From Stercorarius parasiticus (taxonomy: Eukaryota; Chordata; Aves; Charadriiformes; Stercorariidae), in NCBI GenBank assembly GCA_013396915.1, contig VWZL01000079.1:206865-270864 (forward strand): a stretch of DNA of 64,000 nucleotides, given 5' to 3'. How positions within the stretch are numbered: position 1 is the stretch's first letter; every line of letters begins with the position of its first letter. This document shows, one piece after another, positions 48,786-60,771 of this stretch. The notes beneath the pieces were generated by a model. That model searched no databases. It saw only the letters and a program-made list of their open reading frames with translations, and was not told the origin of the DNA. Position numbers and translations under genes: made by a program.

Positions 48786-50391
48786 GCAAGTCTTCACAGC
48801 CAGTTAGTAGGAAATATTGCCTGACAGAGGGAGGCTTGAACCCTGCTGAAGCATAGGAGGCTGATTGAGGGCTGTGTGTGGGCTATCTCTACCTGCTTTT
48901 TGTCCAGGGAACCAAGTCCTCTTTTGAGCTTGCCTTGTTGACTGGCCTGGAGGTCGTTCATCTACCCTGCAAAGGGCAGGAAGCGTTTCTAGTCTCTGAT
49001 CTAATGATTACTTCTGTGAAATGACTTCCAAGCAGAACCCATAAATTATCCTAAGCAGATGGATCAGAACACTGGACTCCTGCTCACAGCTGAGTGGCTT
49101 AATCGTTTCATAATGTGGCCTCCTTCTGCTTGAACAGAAATTCAGAGGAGATTTGCTGACATATTCTTTTGATTCATGGGTCTGAAATCCACTCCAGTCT
49201 CCTTTTAGATGATAGGATCACTCTACATAAGTAATCTGTATAGAGTATCTATCTCTCTATATAGATAACCTTAAATATTTATATGGCTCCAACTAATTGT
49301 ACTCAGAAAGAGAAAGGTAATAAACCAAACTAGAATGAATGAATTACATACCTCTAAGCACAAACTTTCCCAAGCTCAGGGGATTTGAAGTCCTAGATAA
49401 ATGCCTAAAATCTCTCTAAAAATGTGAGTCTCATGACTCACCTCCCCGAGGTCACACAAGAGAGTACATCAAAGTAGAGAATTGCACAAAAAGGAGCCAC
49501 ATAAGGCCCATATAAGTGTTCTAAATGCTATTTTTCCCATCATCCCCAAACTTTTGCAGTTAAGAAAGGGAAAAAACAGAGATGTCACTTAACTCTAGCA
49601 GGATGCATTAAGCCCAGTGTTTAGCTTTTTCTCCTTAGTGAGGTAGGTAGAGTAGCAAACTTGCTGTCTTGGACCAGGTGTTAGTTAAGGAGGGTTTGGG
49701 CTTTTATATGCCCCAGATTTCCTATTTCTAAGCCCACGACCCCATCTACAGTCATATTCCTTTTCCACAGCCTCATCATGCAAGGATGGGGGCATTTTGA
49801 GTATTCACACAGGTTATAAACACTGATCACCTCACAAACACTAACTCATGTAGTATTAAAGCTTTTCTTTGAGGCAACTTTCGACCAGAAAGACAATAGG
49901 ATATATATTTATCCAATTATATACACTCAATCTAAATGTATACATCTATAAATATGTGTATGTGTGTGTATACTCTTTCTACAAAGAAAGCCAAAACTTA
50001 ATATATTTACAAGATTTACCAAACCTCATAAAAATGTTCTGGAAGCAGGAACAAGACAGTGTTATTTTATACGTCCTGGTTCAACACATAAGTGAAAAAG
50101 CTTGCTTTCTTTTTCGCATGGGAACAAGGAGCTCCACATTCACTGCATGCCTCACAGAGAATGAGCCAATTCCCTGTCAGATGACTGTAAGTATCAGATT
50201 CTGGCAGAGAATTTAGGCTGCAGGAAGACATGAAATTTTCTAGAAACTCCTTTTACACGAAAAGACAGGGTTATAGGAAAGTCAAAATAACAACAGCATA
50301 TTATCAGGAGGTGGGAAGAGCGAAGTTGGAATGAAAGGATCTGACAAACGTAAGATTAGGCTCGCAACACATTTCCCAAGATAACAGAATC
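48786..50391. other. Unique sequence between the duplicated segments
   Basis: No exon or repeat is recognised. TA-rich microsatellite-like stretch at 49,895-49,980. A 115-residue frame at 49,869-50,216 starts in that TA-rich stretch and has no domain. Confidence 0.4.
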
Positions 50392-50652
50392 ATCATACCT
50401 GGAAAGGCAATTTCAAGGCATCAGGGTTTTGTTGTTGTTGTTTTTTTTTTTTCACCCAAGGTGAAGTGTAGCAGCTAGGGGGTTGGAAACAGTGATGTCA
50501 TTAACTGTAAATTCCTTTAAGGCAGCAATAGCAACCAATTAGCCTCCTCATTTTGTACATTCTACCAAGTTTCCCCATAGTACCACAGATGCTCAGATGT
50601 TCATATATCACCAAATTCCTCATGAGTATTTAGACAGATGTTTATTGGTATT
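50392..50652 (+). repeat. Direct duplication, copy 2
   Basis: Partner of 48,321-48,598, 2.07 kb downstream in the same orientation. Here the T-rich tract is preceded by GTTGTTGTTG, and the copy runs straight into TTGGTATTGAATCTCGCAAA without a CR1. Either a local tandem duplication or two members of an unlisted dispersed repeat. Confidence 0.8.
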
Positions 50653-51841
50653 GAATCTCGCAAACGTTGCCTGCAGCCCCAGTTGCCACCAGGTCACTCC
50701 ACAGCTTGATTTTCTCTATCTGCTCACTTCCATCCCAGATTGGTATCATCTGTAGACTTGCTGGCAATTGAATTGACATAGAAGGAACATCTCTGACAAA
50801 GAACAACATGAAAGAAGGCTGCCCTCAGGAGCTGAGTTGGTCTAAATGTCACTCCAAGAACCTCCAGTTTATCTCAGCAGCCTTATATATATATTTTTTT
50901 TTTTTTGCTAAGAGCGTTTCCTTTCGAACAGTGATAAACTCTGCATCAGTGACCGCAGCTGAAAGACCTGACAGAGGGGAGCTATCAGTTCTTGCTAACT
51001 GCACAGCCTGGTTCACACCTGTGCTATGTTCACCTTGCCTCAGAGTGAGCCGCTGATGTTTTCAGCTATAAAAAATGAAGCAGGGTGAGGACTGGAGAGC
51101 CCTCTGACTTTTTAGACTGTGTTATATTGCTCTGTTCCTTAATTACTAGTTAAGCGGAAGCTGATTAATGCCATGAAATCTGAAGCTTAATAGAGATAAA
51201 ACAAATGTTATGCATAAAATGAAAAACCAGCGAAAGCTCGAAAATGCAGTCTTCTTTGCTACCAATAAGTAACCCCAACCCACGTGTGATCATTAAGTGT
51301 CCCTAAGGATTTCAACACTAATTTGTTTGACTTTTAGTTAAAATTAGGCAATCAATTTCTTCCCCTAGGTAGTTGCTTAAGGCCACTTTTATTGTACATC
51401 CAATTTGCTCAACTTCTGTGAAGAGAACTTTAGCATGTTAACATGAGTTAGAAGTTGGGCATATTAGATTTGGAAATTACGGTTCTGCTTCTATCTTTGT
51501 TTACTTTGAATTTAACTCTTTCAGATGAGCATCTTGGTATTTCATGTCTGCATATGTTTATTTCTTCTTTACAACATGAAGTACCAGTTATTGGGTGTAA
51601 AACAAAAATATGTGGGTTGTATCATCTGTCTTTTGCTATACATAAAATCAGATTAAGTGATGGCGATGTTTACCTTTACAAGCTACGAATACTTGGAATA
51701 TCTTCCCTTACAACAACTCAGAAACTATTTCCAAATGTCTGCAAACATAATTCCGTCAATTTGAACAACGATACATGCCAAAAAAATTCAGATTCCTCAT
51801 GCCGTTTTTCAACACTCCTACCTGGAAAGCTGGAATTCTTA

Positions 51842-51873
51842 CATTGACACCCATTGACCCCATTGATCCCATT
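51842..51873. repeat. Short tandem repeat, CATTGACCC-like unit x3
   Basis: Units start at 51,842, 51,852 and 51,861 with a partial fourth at 51,870. They give MGSMGSMG in an overlapping minus-strand frame, an artefact of the repeat. Confidence 0.85.
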
Positions 51874-53994
51874 TTGTGGGAGAATATAGAAATAAGTAAG
51901 CAGTTAGAGTAGACAACATTCATCCCTTGAACACTCAAATTCATATTAATTTGGAGGAATTGTTTCACTGAACACAGCTAAAATATTGACTGTGCGAAGA
52001 ATTCAGGGTCAAAATCTAATGCTGTTTAGCTGACATTCATTTCTCTTATTTCTAAGTTCACATTAAGTAATTAAATGCTTAAATAATTGCTTTATTTGAA
52101 TACTTACACTTTAATATTCATCAATTCAGTCATTTTTAAGAAATATAGTACTCAAAATGAGATTCAAACACGACACCAAAGTAATTTATTAAGTAATTAA
52201 AATTACTCCTAGATGTGACAAATTACACACTTTATATAATTCAATTAAAATGTGATTACTGCCTCAGTCTAAAATTTTAAACTACTGTAGACACTCTGGC
52301 AGTAAGTAATAAATATATAAGTAAATAAACCCCCAGGTGATGACCATAAATGTTTAGGTTCTTTCTTCCTTTTGCCATTGGTGCTAAGAGTTTGAAGATT
52401 TATTTTATTACCGTGGGTTTCACTTCTTTGAGACAGCAAGGTTTTCTGCTGATTAACAATGGGCAAAGCAAAGAGCATGTCAAATGGGAAATAGTGAGAT
52501 GCTCCAATAGCTTCTTTGCTCCATCCTGTTGCTCCCCTAATGGGACATGTTGTGTTGCAGATCACAAAATGGTCTGGTACCTAAACCGCTGATCCCATGG
52601 GTCGGAGCCTCAGCAAAATGAGCAAAACCAACAGACCACAGGGGATAAGGATAAAATTTCACATATCTTTATTTATCACTAATCAGTATTGAAGTGAGCC
52701 ACACTTGGTTTGTGTGAGTTTCAGTAGTCGTGGGGCTACGTGGAGCAGAAAGGCAAGCTCCGCAGTAAGCGCTTTCTACAGCATCTTCTCTCCTGGCTGT
52801 ACTGCTGGGAGGTTAATGATCTGGAGTCTGAACTGCTTCCTCAGCTGCTAGCTGAACTGATTACGGCTGAGATACACAAACAGGTAGATTTAACTGGAGA
52901 GAGATTTTCATAACAGCTGCTATGCATGTGAATGCACTGGGTGGGATTCAGCTCACTGAACTTTAGCCATTGCAAATAAACTTTCTTTAAAACTATTGTA
53001 CAGGTTTTCTCTGTGTTCAAAAGAGCTGGACAAGGACACACAGAGCATGATTTGTGCCATCTTGCAATAGCATATAACTAAAGGTACATCCATGATGGCA
53101 AACAAAGCAGATCCCTAGTTTGCTCCCAGATTATATACTCCGTTTAATACTGTATTCCCAGAATATTATTTTTTTTTTGAGTAAAGTAACTAACGCTACC
53201 TAAGAAGAATCCTGGATATGGTTCTACAGAGAGTTTTCCGTAAGTCTTGCACCCTAGACATAGCTAAACCAGGTTTGTCTTGTGCACGCAACTGATTGCT
53301 CAACACTTGTCCATTAGCCCACGCACATCCATGCCAAGTCAGGGCACACTCCAAGGCATATAACACGAGCCTGAACACCAGGCTCTAAAAACATCGCTCT
53401 GGCAGGCTAAGAAATAGCCATTCTTGTCTTTCAGGCATATGCATGTTTTGGGATGGAGGGTTTAGAGCTGCAGGGGAAGGTCATAGGCATGTTGCTACTC
53501 TATTAGCTATCTCTACACCGTATAAGTACCGGGCTCTTTGCAACACTTGGCCTGGGAGTCAGGAATTACCTCATCTGGATAACAATGGGCATAGATTCAG
53601 AGAGAAGAGAGAAGTTCTTTCTGTTAAAAGAGTCTAGGAAACAAAGTTAGACTAGATGCTCAACCTCAAAATAATCTAGTTAAAAGTTGTGCTTCTTACC
53701 TCGGCGTCCAGAGGAAACTTGATAATAAACCTCAATTTTTTTCCTCCCTCTAAATTAGTTCACCAAGGACAACAAAAAAACCTCCCCATAAATACTGTTA
53801 GCTGGCTCACATAGCACGTAGGTCAAGAAACATTTAGCACCAAACTGTCTGACAATGGTCTGCTGTATTTTTTTCTGATCAGTAACTTCTCCAAACTGCA
53901 TAAAATGAAGCACTACAAAAAGTAAAGTGCAGTTCAATTTGCATTTTGATTTGCAGCTCTACAAGCAAACCAGTTCTTCAGGTTTTGAGATAGA

Positions 53995-54140
53995 AAATAT
54001 AAACTTTGTGCATGTATATGAACGCATATATGAATAAATATATGTACATATAATAAATATGTAGTATAAATTCTACATATATACAGCTGCATGTATATGC
54101 ATATACACTTATACATATATATATGTAATCATATATAGAA
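53995..54140. repeat. TA-rich microsatellite-like region
   Basis: Dense ATATAT, CATATA and TGTATATGCATATACA words, the last being a near palindrome at 54,092-54,107. Translations rich in Tyr/Ile/Cys in this stretch are artefacts. Confidence 0.8.
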
Positions 54141-57100
54141 GTTTAAATAAATATATTGGATTTTGGGTTTTTTTTAGAGGAATTCTGCAGTTCCACAAAC
54201 TCTTGGATTACCCTATGACTAGCATTACTGTCTCCTTTCTGTCTGTCTTGAATAACAGTAAGGAAAAAGGAATTATTCTGCAGGAAAATTCTATGGGAAA
54301 TGACACAAAATTACAGAAAACATTAAAATTAATTGAAATCTACGGATTTCATCTAGGTTTCCAAGGTTGCCTGACTGTACCTCAAGTACCAACTTTTGTT
54401 GGGATTTCACCATTGCAAATGATCTCAGAATCAGAAGCATTGTCTTCCATCTATCTCCATTTTCAAATACTTGTAATAATATGTAGGTGCATGGAGGAGA
54501 CTCTCAGTGCTCTGAAGCAAAAGCAAAAGCCAAGAAATACGTTTTAGTAGGGAGAAGGAAAAAACAACGTAGAAAGGCCTTGTCAAGTAAAGAATCTCTT
54601 TTTACGCAGGTAGCGTCGCATTAAAAGATGTACTTGCTTGCCTTCAATCTTGATAAGAAAAATATTTCTTCAAAAAGGTATTTATATTTTCTTTCTGGGG
54701 AAAAGAACTATGAAAAAGACAGAGGGTTATTGCTTTACAGAAATCCTTTATTCAAGTAATTGCTGTTTACATAGCGACCAAGTTTGTGGTTGTTCTTTTG
54801 CTTGACAGCCTTCCATTTTAATGCATGACTGTGTGTCAACACCTTTAGGAATTTCTAAATAGCTTTATTTTCACCTAATAACAATAATCATTTCTCTCTC
54901 TTAGGCTCTGCTTCTCTTCTCACGTTTATCAGCTTTCCTCCATTGGGTTGTTGAGGTTAGTCCTATGTTGAGCAATGTGAGTAAAGGAGAAATTTACTAC
55001 CATCACTATCCTGTTCTAATTGCAACACAAACAAACAGATGCCTATATGGAAACCCCAACTTACTGCAGCATAAGTAATATCAGAGTGAGCCCTACTAGT
55101 CATAATATGCTGAGCCATTGTTAGGTGCATAGGGCAGCAAAGCACTCTGGTAAAGATCTCTGAGATAATTCCAAGCATGTTTAAATATTTCTGTGGGTCT
55201 CTAGTTGTAGCTCAGACCCTGAAAACAAAATACCAACAGTGTGGTACAGAACTAATTAATATAATGATCTCCACCTCTCAGCAGAAATGATGAGTTCAGG
55301 TGCAACTATACCAACACAATCATAAATGCTTTTATTTCCAAGCCTAGATCTCCTTTAAGCAAATCCCACGCATGACAGAAAAAATTTCTGGTGATGTCAG
55401 GGTGCTGGTAAAGCTTATTTACATGCAATCTGCAGTAATAAATAAAATTAGACTCAAACCCCTTATATTATTCAAAGGAGATTATCCCTACCAAATTTCC
55501 TGCCCTACACTCTACCTTTATGGTGAAGATTCCCATTAAAACCATGCCAATACATTCAGGAGTTTGAGAGGCCAGAGTTTCACCTGGAGCTCCAATATTT
55601 TCTGTATTTACTTCCAAAACTTCTGTTAAGTTTGGAAAAGTAGCAACAAATAAAAACTTCTAGAGCATATATTAGGAACTCCATTCAATTAAAATACTTA
55701 ACGTAAAATTAAAAATTGTGAATTCAGCCCAACCTTAGACTCAATGTGTTGATGGTGTAGTATCCAACCTATGGTGCTGGAATAGTTACAGCAGCATAAT
55801 TGTGGCACCAGTGAAGCACAAATGCTGTCTAATTATCATAATTGAAACTCTTGCAATTATGCTGTCATTTCATTTATATTAACACATTTGGTGGAGGTAT
55901 CAAGGTGTCCAGGTTCTGTAGGTTAAAACAAGGTTTACTTTTTTGCGTTCACTTCGATTAACCATACACTTCGCCACATACTTGAGATTTAATTGCATTT
56001 AGTAAGTGTTTTGCATACGCATTCTGCAGGAATGGTGACAATGACATTTTGAAATTTAGTCAGATCTTCATTCTCTAAGACATATCATAACAATAATCTA
56101 GAAGATGCTTTCCCACCCCATTGGTTTATTTAAACTACGAATATGTCCTTTTGCCTACACATTGTAGAAATACAAAATTGCGTAAACCTTGTTCATAGTG
56201 GTAGCAACTAAATCTTATTATCTCAGCACTGATTATTATGGAATGAGTGTATTACCCAGAACTCCAGTTAAACGCTGTCCTATGAAAAAATACCATCAGA
56301 GAAACCATTAACTTGGTGTTTATTTGATCACTTGTAGACAGGTGTTTTTGCTTTTAATGAGGTAACAGCAGTTACTGTGCTCAGGTCAGAAATTGAAATG
56401 GAAAGGCTAATTTTTGGAGGATGTTTCTAGATTTTTATACTGAGGTATTGAGCTGTGACCTTTTTGGGGATGAGCATAAAATGCAGGTATGCTAATGAGT
56501 ATCATCCCACTGTTTTCATGTTCTCTAGTCATCCTTTTCTCTCTGCCTCTGTGGCTTCTTGTTGCCTTTTTCTGATGGCTTTGAAACAGATAATAAGTCT
56601 TCATTATAGATTTTATACAAAGCTGAGAACATAAGATCTCTGATCCCTGACTGCAGTTCCTAGGTAGTATCACCATAAAATACTTCGTCAGATGAAAGCA
56701 TTCATATTTTCAATATATCCTGTTTCATCTTCAAAATAAGCCTGTCCACCTTTGGAAAGCTGCTCTTAATAGGGGCATAGTGCTTGTTGCTCACCCTAGT
56801 CATCCAAGTCAAAGTGTAATGCAGTTAATAAGAGTTTCGGAGATCAGGAGATGCCTACTAATTGGATTAACAGTGGTAAATTGACTGCATTCTTGAGCTC
56901 AAACGTCAGGCAAGCTGAGGTTGTCTTCATTGCTACACCATGTTTTAGAACGGCAGAACTTATTTTCTGATGTTGTGAGAGCTATAAATTGTTGCTGTAA
57001 ATACAGAGCAAGAGTCTACGCAGACCTGAGAGTTGCGACACCAGAAGGAGGACCAAGATGAAGCTGGAAAAAAAGAGGTCTCTGCAAATAAAGAAGTCTC

Positions 57101-58707
57101 AAAATCCCAATCCAAATTTAGTCACCCTTAATAAAGAAAAGAAGAGAACATCAAAAACTAATGTCAAATGTAAATGCTATGATCTCAAACCGTATTCTAC
57201 ATTCAGTGTGCAAGTGGTACCTAGAAAATGGAATCTTTATTATTTCAGATGCCTTTGTCTAAGGTCAGTGTTATGAAGCTGAACCTAATCCAAGTCTTCT
57301 GACTAGAATTCCATTATCTTAGCCACGCAGTGCTTATTTCAGTTCCTGTACCACTAAAATAGCAATAAGAGGAGGTAACATGGGGATAACCCTAATCCAA
57401 ATAATGTAAAAGTCTACAGTACAGTTCATCTCATCCTAAATCTTAGTGAAGTCAGGCTGGACATGCCTCTAATTGTGCCTCTTCTCTCCACTGATTCTGA
57501 TGAGATGGTAGGAAGATGGCAGGTAAGATGAAAGTCACCCAACACGTTGCTAGAGAAATACAGAGAATGAAAAAATCCTGATGACATCTCTATATTTGAT
57601 TTAAAGCAAAGATCTTAGAAATTTAAATGATGATTTTAGAAATGCTGTTTCTAAGGTAAGAGGAATATATCCCCAAGATGCTTTTTTATCATATACAAGC
57701 TAATTGCTGCTCAGGTATACAAAATATAGGCTGGCTGGATTAGTACCTGACCAAAAAAGCTTAACTTTAAGAAAGAAAAATAGTCAGAAGTGCCAGAGGT
57801 TTTAGGTTTTAAATGAGGTAGCTGTGAAGGAGGGTGGAACAATATGTAAATAAGGGGTAAAAAGAAGAAAAGAAGAAAAAAATTGCCCAACTTGAAAGGA
57901 CCTGACTTAGCCACATAGAGCAATTCAATGCAGAAGAGTGTAAACGACTGTCCCTTGTATCAGATGGCAGAAAACAAAGGAATTTTAAAGCTTATGTAAG
58001 TATATTGGTTAAACTAGGGTACTCCCCTAACTAAAGCAAGGAAAGAAACAGGAACTCTCTGTTTGCTAAAAACACTAATACAAAATAAATTCAATGACAG
58101 ATAAAGGATGGGAAATAGGCACATTTCAATGGTTTGCAAATGTTAGAAAACAAATTGTCTCCATAAGCAGTACCTGTATTGACCCTGAACACAGACTGCA
58201 GGCTAGTTTCTGGTATTTTTTTTCTTTCTTTTTTCTTTGGAGGGGCAGGGAGACTTTCACATTATTTTTCCAGTTGTGTTTTTAAAGATGTCTTATCAAT
58301 TGAATTTGTTAGCTTGAATGATCCTAAACTTGAACGTGCCTGAAATTTTTAAGTGAAGACACTTCAGATTTCAGTTCATTAATATGACATTCAAAGATGA
58401 ATACAAGTTTGTTACTCCAATCAGGGAGCATAACTCATGCCTAATAATCTGACTCCAAGAAAGCGGGGCATTTCTTTTAAATCTGAAATGTCTTCATTGC
58501 AGCTGTATGCAAATACTCACTTACCAATAAATATTTCTTCAAGAAAAATGTGTTATAAAACATGTGTTCTAAAAAGGACATGTAAGCATTTCAGTCATAT
58601 ATTTTTGGAGAAATTTAAGAACAGAATAATGGGACTCTGTTGAATAAAAAGTTTATTGAGCACTATAATGCCGCTATGGATTTATTCATTTTTGTTGGAA
58701 AAATAGC

Positions 58708-58731
58708 TTTTTTTTTTTTTTTTTTTTTTTT
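58708..58731. repeat. poly-T tract (24 nt)
   Basis: Twenty-four thymines followed by ATAAAAA. No retrocopy is recognised on the minus strand side. Confidence 0.92.
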
Positions 58732-59271
58732 ATAAAAATGCCAGCATGTTCCCATACCAAAAAACCAGAAAATTCTGGATCTCAGGAAGACTTGAATTTC
58801 CAATGTGTTCCATAAACCTCTAACTGGGTCTTCATGATTTAATGTCCAGGAGTTATGCGTTCCCCACAGAGACCTTCCAGTGGCTAAAACTCTGCAGGAT
58901 TTCTGTCTCGTGGGAAAGACAGTAACATGAGTCAGTCAAAGTTGCTTGTGATTCCCATTGATTTGTCCGGTTGATGTGAACATGAGCACCTGCTGACTTG
59001 CTTGGTTACTTGTTGCTGCAGCAGGATCAGCTATCAAAGTAGTAATCAATAAGCACAAGCATAATTCAGGACTATATGTGTCATATATTGTACAGGACCA
59101 CTGCAGTGGAGGAGAAAAGGTAGAGGGGGGGCAGTTCTGTGCACAGTGAGGAGCAGGCACTCAATAGCAGGAGAGTGGCAGCAGTGGAGATGGAGCTTCG
59201 TATATTGCCCAGTTTATGGTAGATCTGGGAGTAGCTTCATGCGTGTATGGGGAATACTGAAGGAAGCTGAA

Positions 59272-59980
59272 TGTCCTGGCTTGAGGTTGAACAGAATCAA
59301 CTTTCTGTTCAGTAATTTTACTTCTTAGCTAAGCCTCTTCTAACTCTCTGAAATTAACAGCATATTTTGCAGAAAACTGTTCGTTCTCCAAGTGATGGGA
59401 CCTAATTATACTAAGGAATGGTATGCAGAGAGGCTCTTGCATATACTTATTGTTATAACAAACAAGGTCAGCTAATTTTGTTATTTACCCCATTAGAGTG
59501 TCAGAAACGCAAAAGCGTAGAGGGGTCACGCCTGTTAGGGGGGAGCGGACAGGACAGGTGACCCAAAACTGACCAACAGAGTATTCCATACCATCTGCCC
59601 CATGCTCAGTATAAAAGCTGAGGGATCAAAGGGTCAGCCTCTTTCTTTAATGGCCAACATCCAAGGAGGACCCTATCTGTTCATCTGCCTTTGATCCTGA
59701 TCTGTGTGTTCCTGACTCCAGTTCCCACCCATCGCTGAGTCCAGTCTGGGACTTCCCCAGTGCCTGCTGGTGACATCATCCTGGGAGCTTGATACGTTTT
59801 TGTATATATTGTATCTATTTCATTATTTCCTTTTTATTTTATTATTAATATTTCATTAAATTAGTTTAGTTCCTTCTAAAGATGTAAATCTCTTTATCTC
59901 TCCTCCTCCTCTCCTTGGAGTGAAAGGTGAGGGGGGACCATCTGTCTCCAACTTTGGCCAATTCAGCCTAAACCACCACA
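59272..59980 (+). mobile_element. 5' LTR of an avian endogenous retrovirus remnant
   Basis: About 709 bp from TGTCCTGGCTTGAGGTTGAA to CAGCCTAAACCACCACA, giving TG...CA ends. Landmarks recalled for this avian LTR type: CAACTTTCTGTTCAG (59,309), CTCTTGCATATACTTATTGT (59,434), GGGGTCACGCCTGTTAGGGG (59,522), GACTGACC-like block (59,566) and TTTTGTATATATTGTATCTA (59,798). A TATA-like GTATAAAAG at 59,609-59,617 fits a retroviral promoter in U3, with the R/U5 part downstream. A primer binding site follows 7 bp after the end, so this is a 5' LTR rather than a solo LTR. The matching 3' LTR is not in the window. No coding region survives. Confidence 0.88.
59609..59617 (+). promoter_or_regulatory. TATA-like box of the LTR
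   Basis: GTATAAAAG lies in the middle third of the LTR, where the retroviral U3 promoter is expected. Activity today is unknown. Confidence 0.55.
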
Positions 59981-60183
59981 GATTTGTTGGTGCCCAACGT
60001 GGGGCTCGAACGGAGCTTGATCAGAGCTAGCTGGCCTAAACCACGACACTGGGAGAAAGTTGGGATGCTGAAGAGAAAAGATAGGCACCATCAGAAGGTT
60101 TAGGGCTACTGTCCATGAGGAGGGTGTTGAGCACAGGGCATCTAGGAAACAAGGAAGAGAGGGATGTAAGAGACCCAGAGAGT
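59981..60183 (+). mobile_element. Retroviral leader remnant
   Basis: Sequence after the LTR holding the primer binding site and about 180 bp of purine-rich leader, cut off where a CR1 begins at about 60,184. No gag start or protein domain is recognisable. At 60,035-60,048 it repeats the LTR-end motif with one difference. Confidence 0.7.
59988..60005 (+). other. Retroviral primer binding site, tRNA-Lys type
   Basis: TGGTGCCCAACGTGGGGC begins 7 bp after the LTR end. It differs at one position (T for C at base 4) from the complement of the 3' end of the tRNA-Lys used by several betaretroviruses and lentiviruses. The next bases, TCGAAC to 60,011, extend the complementarity into the tRNA T-arm. 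A Lys primer points to a class II (ERVK/beta-like) origin rather than ERVL, which typically uses Leu. Confidence 0.85.
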
Positions 60184-60771
60184 GCACCCTGGCTTCTATT
60201 AGAAATAGTGTGACCAGCAGAAGGAGGAAGGTGATTGTCCCCCTGTACTCAGCGCTGGTGAGGCCACACCTTGAGTATTGTGTCCAGTTTTAGGCACCTC
60301 AATATGAGAGAGATATCGAGGTGCTGGAGTGAGTGCAGAGGAGGGCAACGAAGCTGGTGAAGGGCCTGCAGAATAAATCTTATGAGAAGCGATTGAAGGA
60401 GCTGGGACTGTTTAGTTTGAGGAAGAGGAGGCTGAGGGGAGACCTCATCACTCTCTACAACTGCTTGAAAGGACATTGTAGAGAGGTTGGTACTGGCCTC
60501 TTCTCACAGGTAATTAGCGATAGAACAAGAGGGACTGGCTTCAAGCTGCAACAGGGGAGGTTTAGACCGAACATTAGGAAAAAATTCTTCCCAGAAAGAG
60601 TGGTCAGACACCGGAATAGGCTGCCCAGGGAGGTGGAGGAGTCACCATCCCTGAATGTGTTAGGGGATATGGCGTATGGGAGAACTTTGTAGAGTGGGGT
60701 TGGTGGTTGGACTCGATGATCCCAAGGGTCTTCTCCAACCTAAATAATTCTATGATTCTATGATTCTATGA
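60184..60771 (+). mobile_element. CR1 LINE inserted in the retroviral remnant
   Basis: From CACCCTGGCTTCTATTAGAA and AATAGTGTGACCAGCAGAAG through ORF2's C-terminus and GGTTGGACTCGATGATCCCA to three tail units ATTCTATG ending at 60,771. The subfamily wording ([36 protein letters not shown]) resembles the 1567 and 63,685 copies. The well kept triple tail suggests a relatively recent insertion. It lies directly in the ERV leader, so it is younger than the ERV. Confidence 0.95.
60333..60692 (+). pseudogene. CR1 ORF2 C-terminal remnant
   Basis: An open stretch reads [20 protein letters not shown], then [40 protein letters not shown] and [20 protein letters not shown]. It is preceded in frame by a TGA at 60,330-60,332 at the position of the Arg in ERVQRR, the change expected from CpG decay of CGA. 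About 20 codons are missing near the end. Not functional. Confidence 0.88.

Larger units (their letters stand above)
50653..59271. other. Unique AT-rich sequence
   Basis: No gene supported. 9-10 bp tandem repeat at 51,842-51,873, TA-rich microsatellite region at 53,995-54,140, poly-T at 58,708-58,731 and a 12-bp palindrome CCACTGCAGTGG at 59,098-59,109. Frames of 114-130 residues at 51,455-51,847 and 54,203-54,547 have no domain and no credible splice or start context. A weak CR1-like phrase on the minus strand near 50,738-50,790 is not called. Confidence 0.4.

Noticed and set aside
50700..50790. Weak minus-strand CR1-like phrase (GGTATCATCTGTAGACTTGC)
   Set aside because: Only one short stretch resembles the RT palm region and neighbouring CR1 blocks are absent; it could be chance.
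51455..51847. 130-residue plus-strand frame
   Set aside because: AT-rich chance frame; ends in the short tandem repeat at 51,842 and has no domain.
54203..54547. 114-residue plus-strand frame as a possible exon
   Set aside because: No domain, no clear flanking splice signals that other evidence supports, and next to a TA-rich microsatellite.
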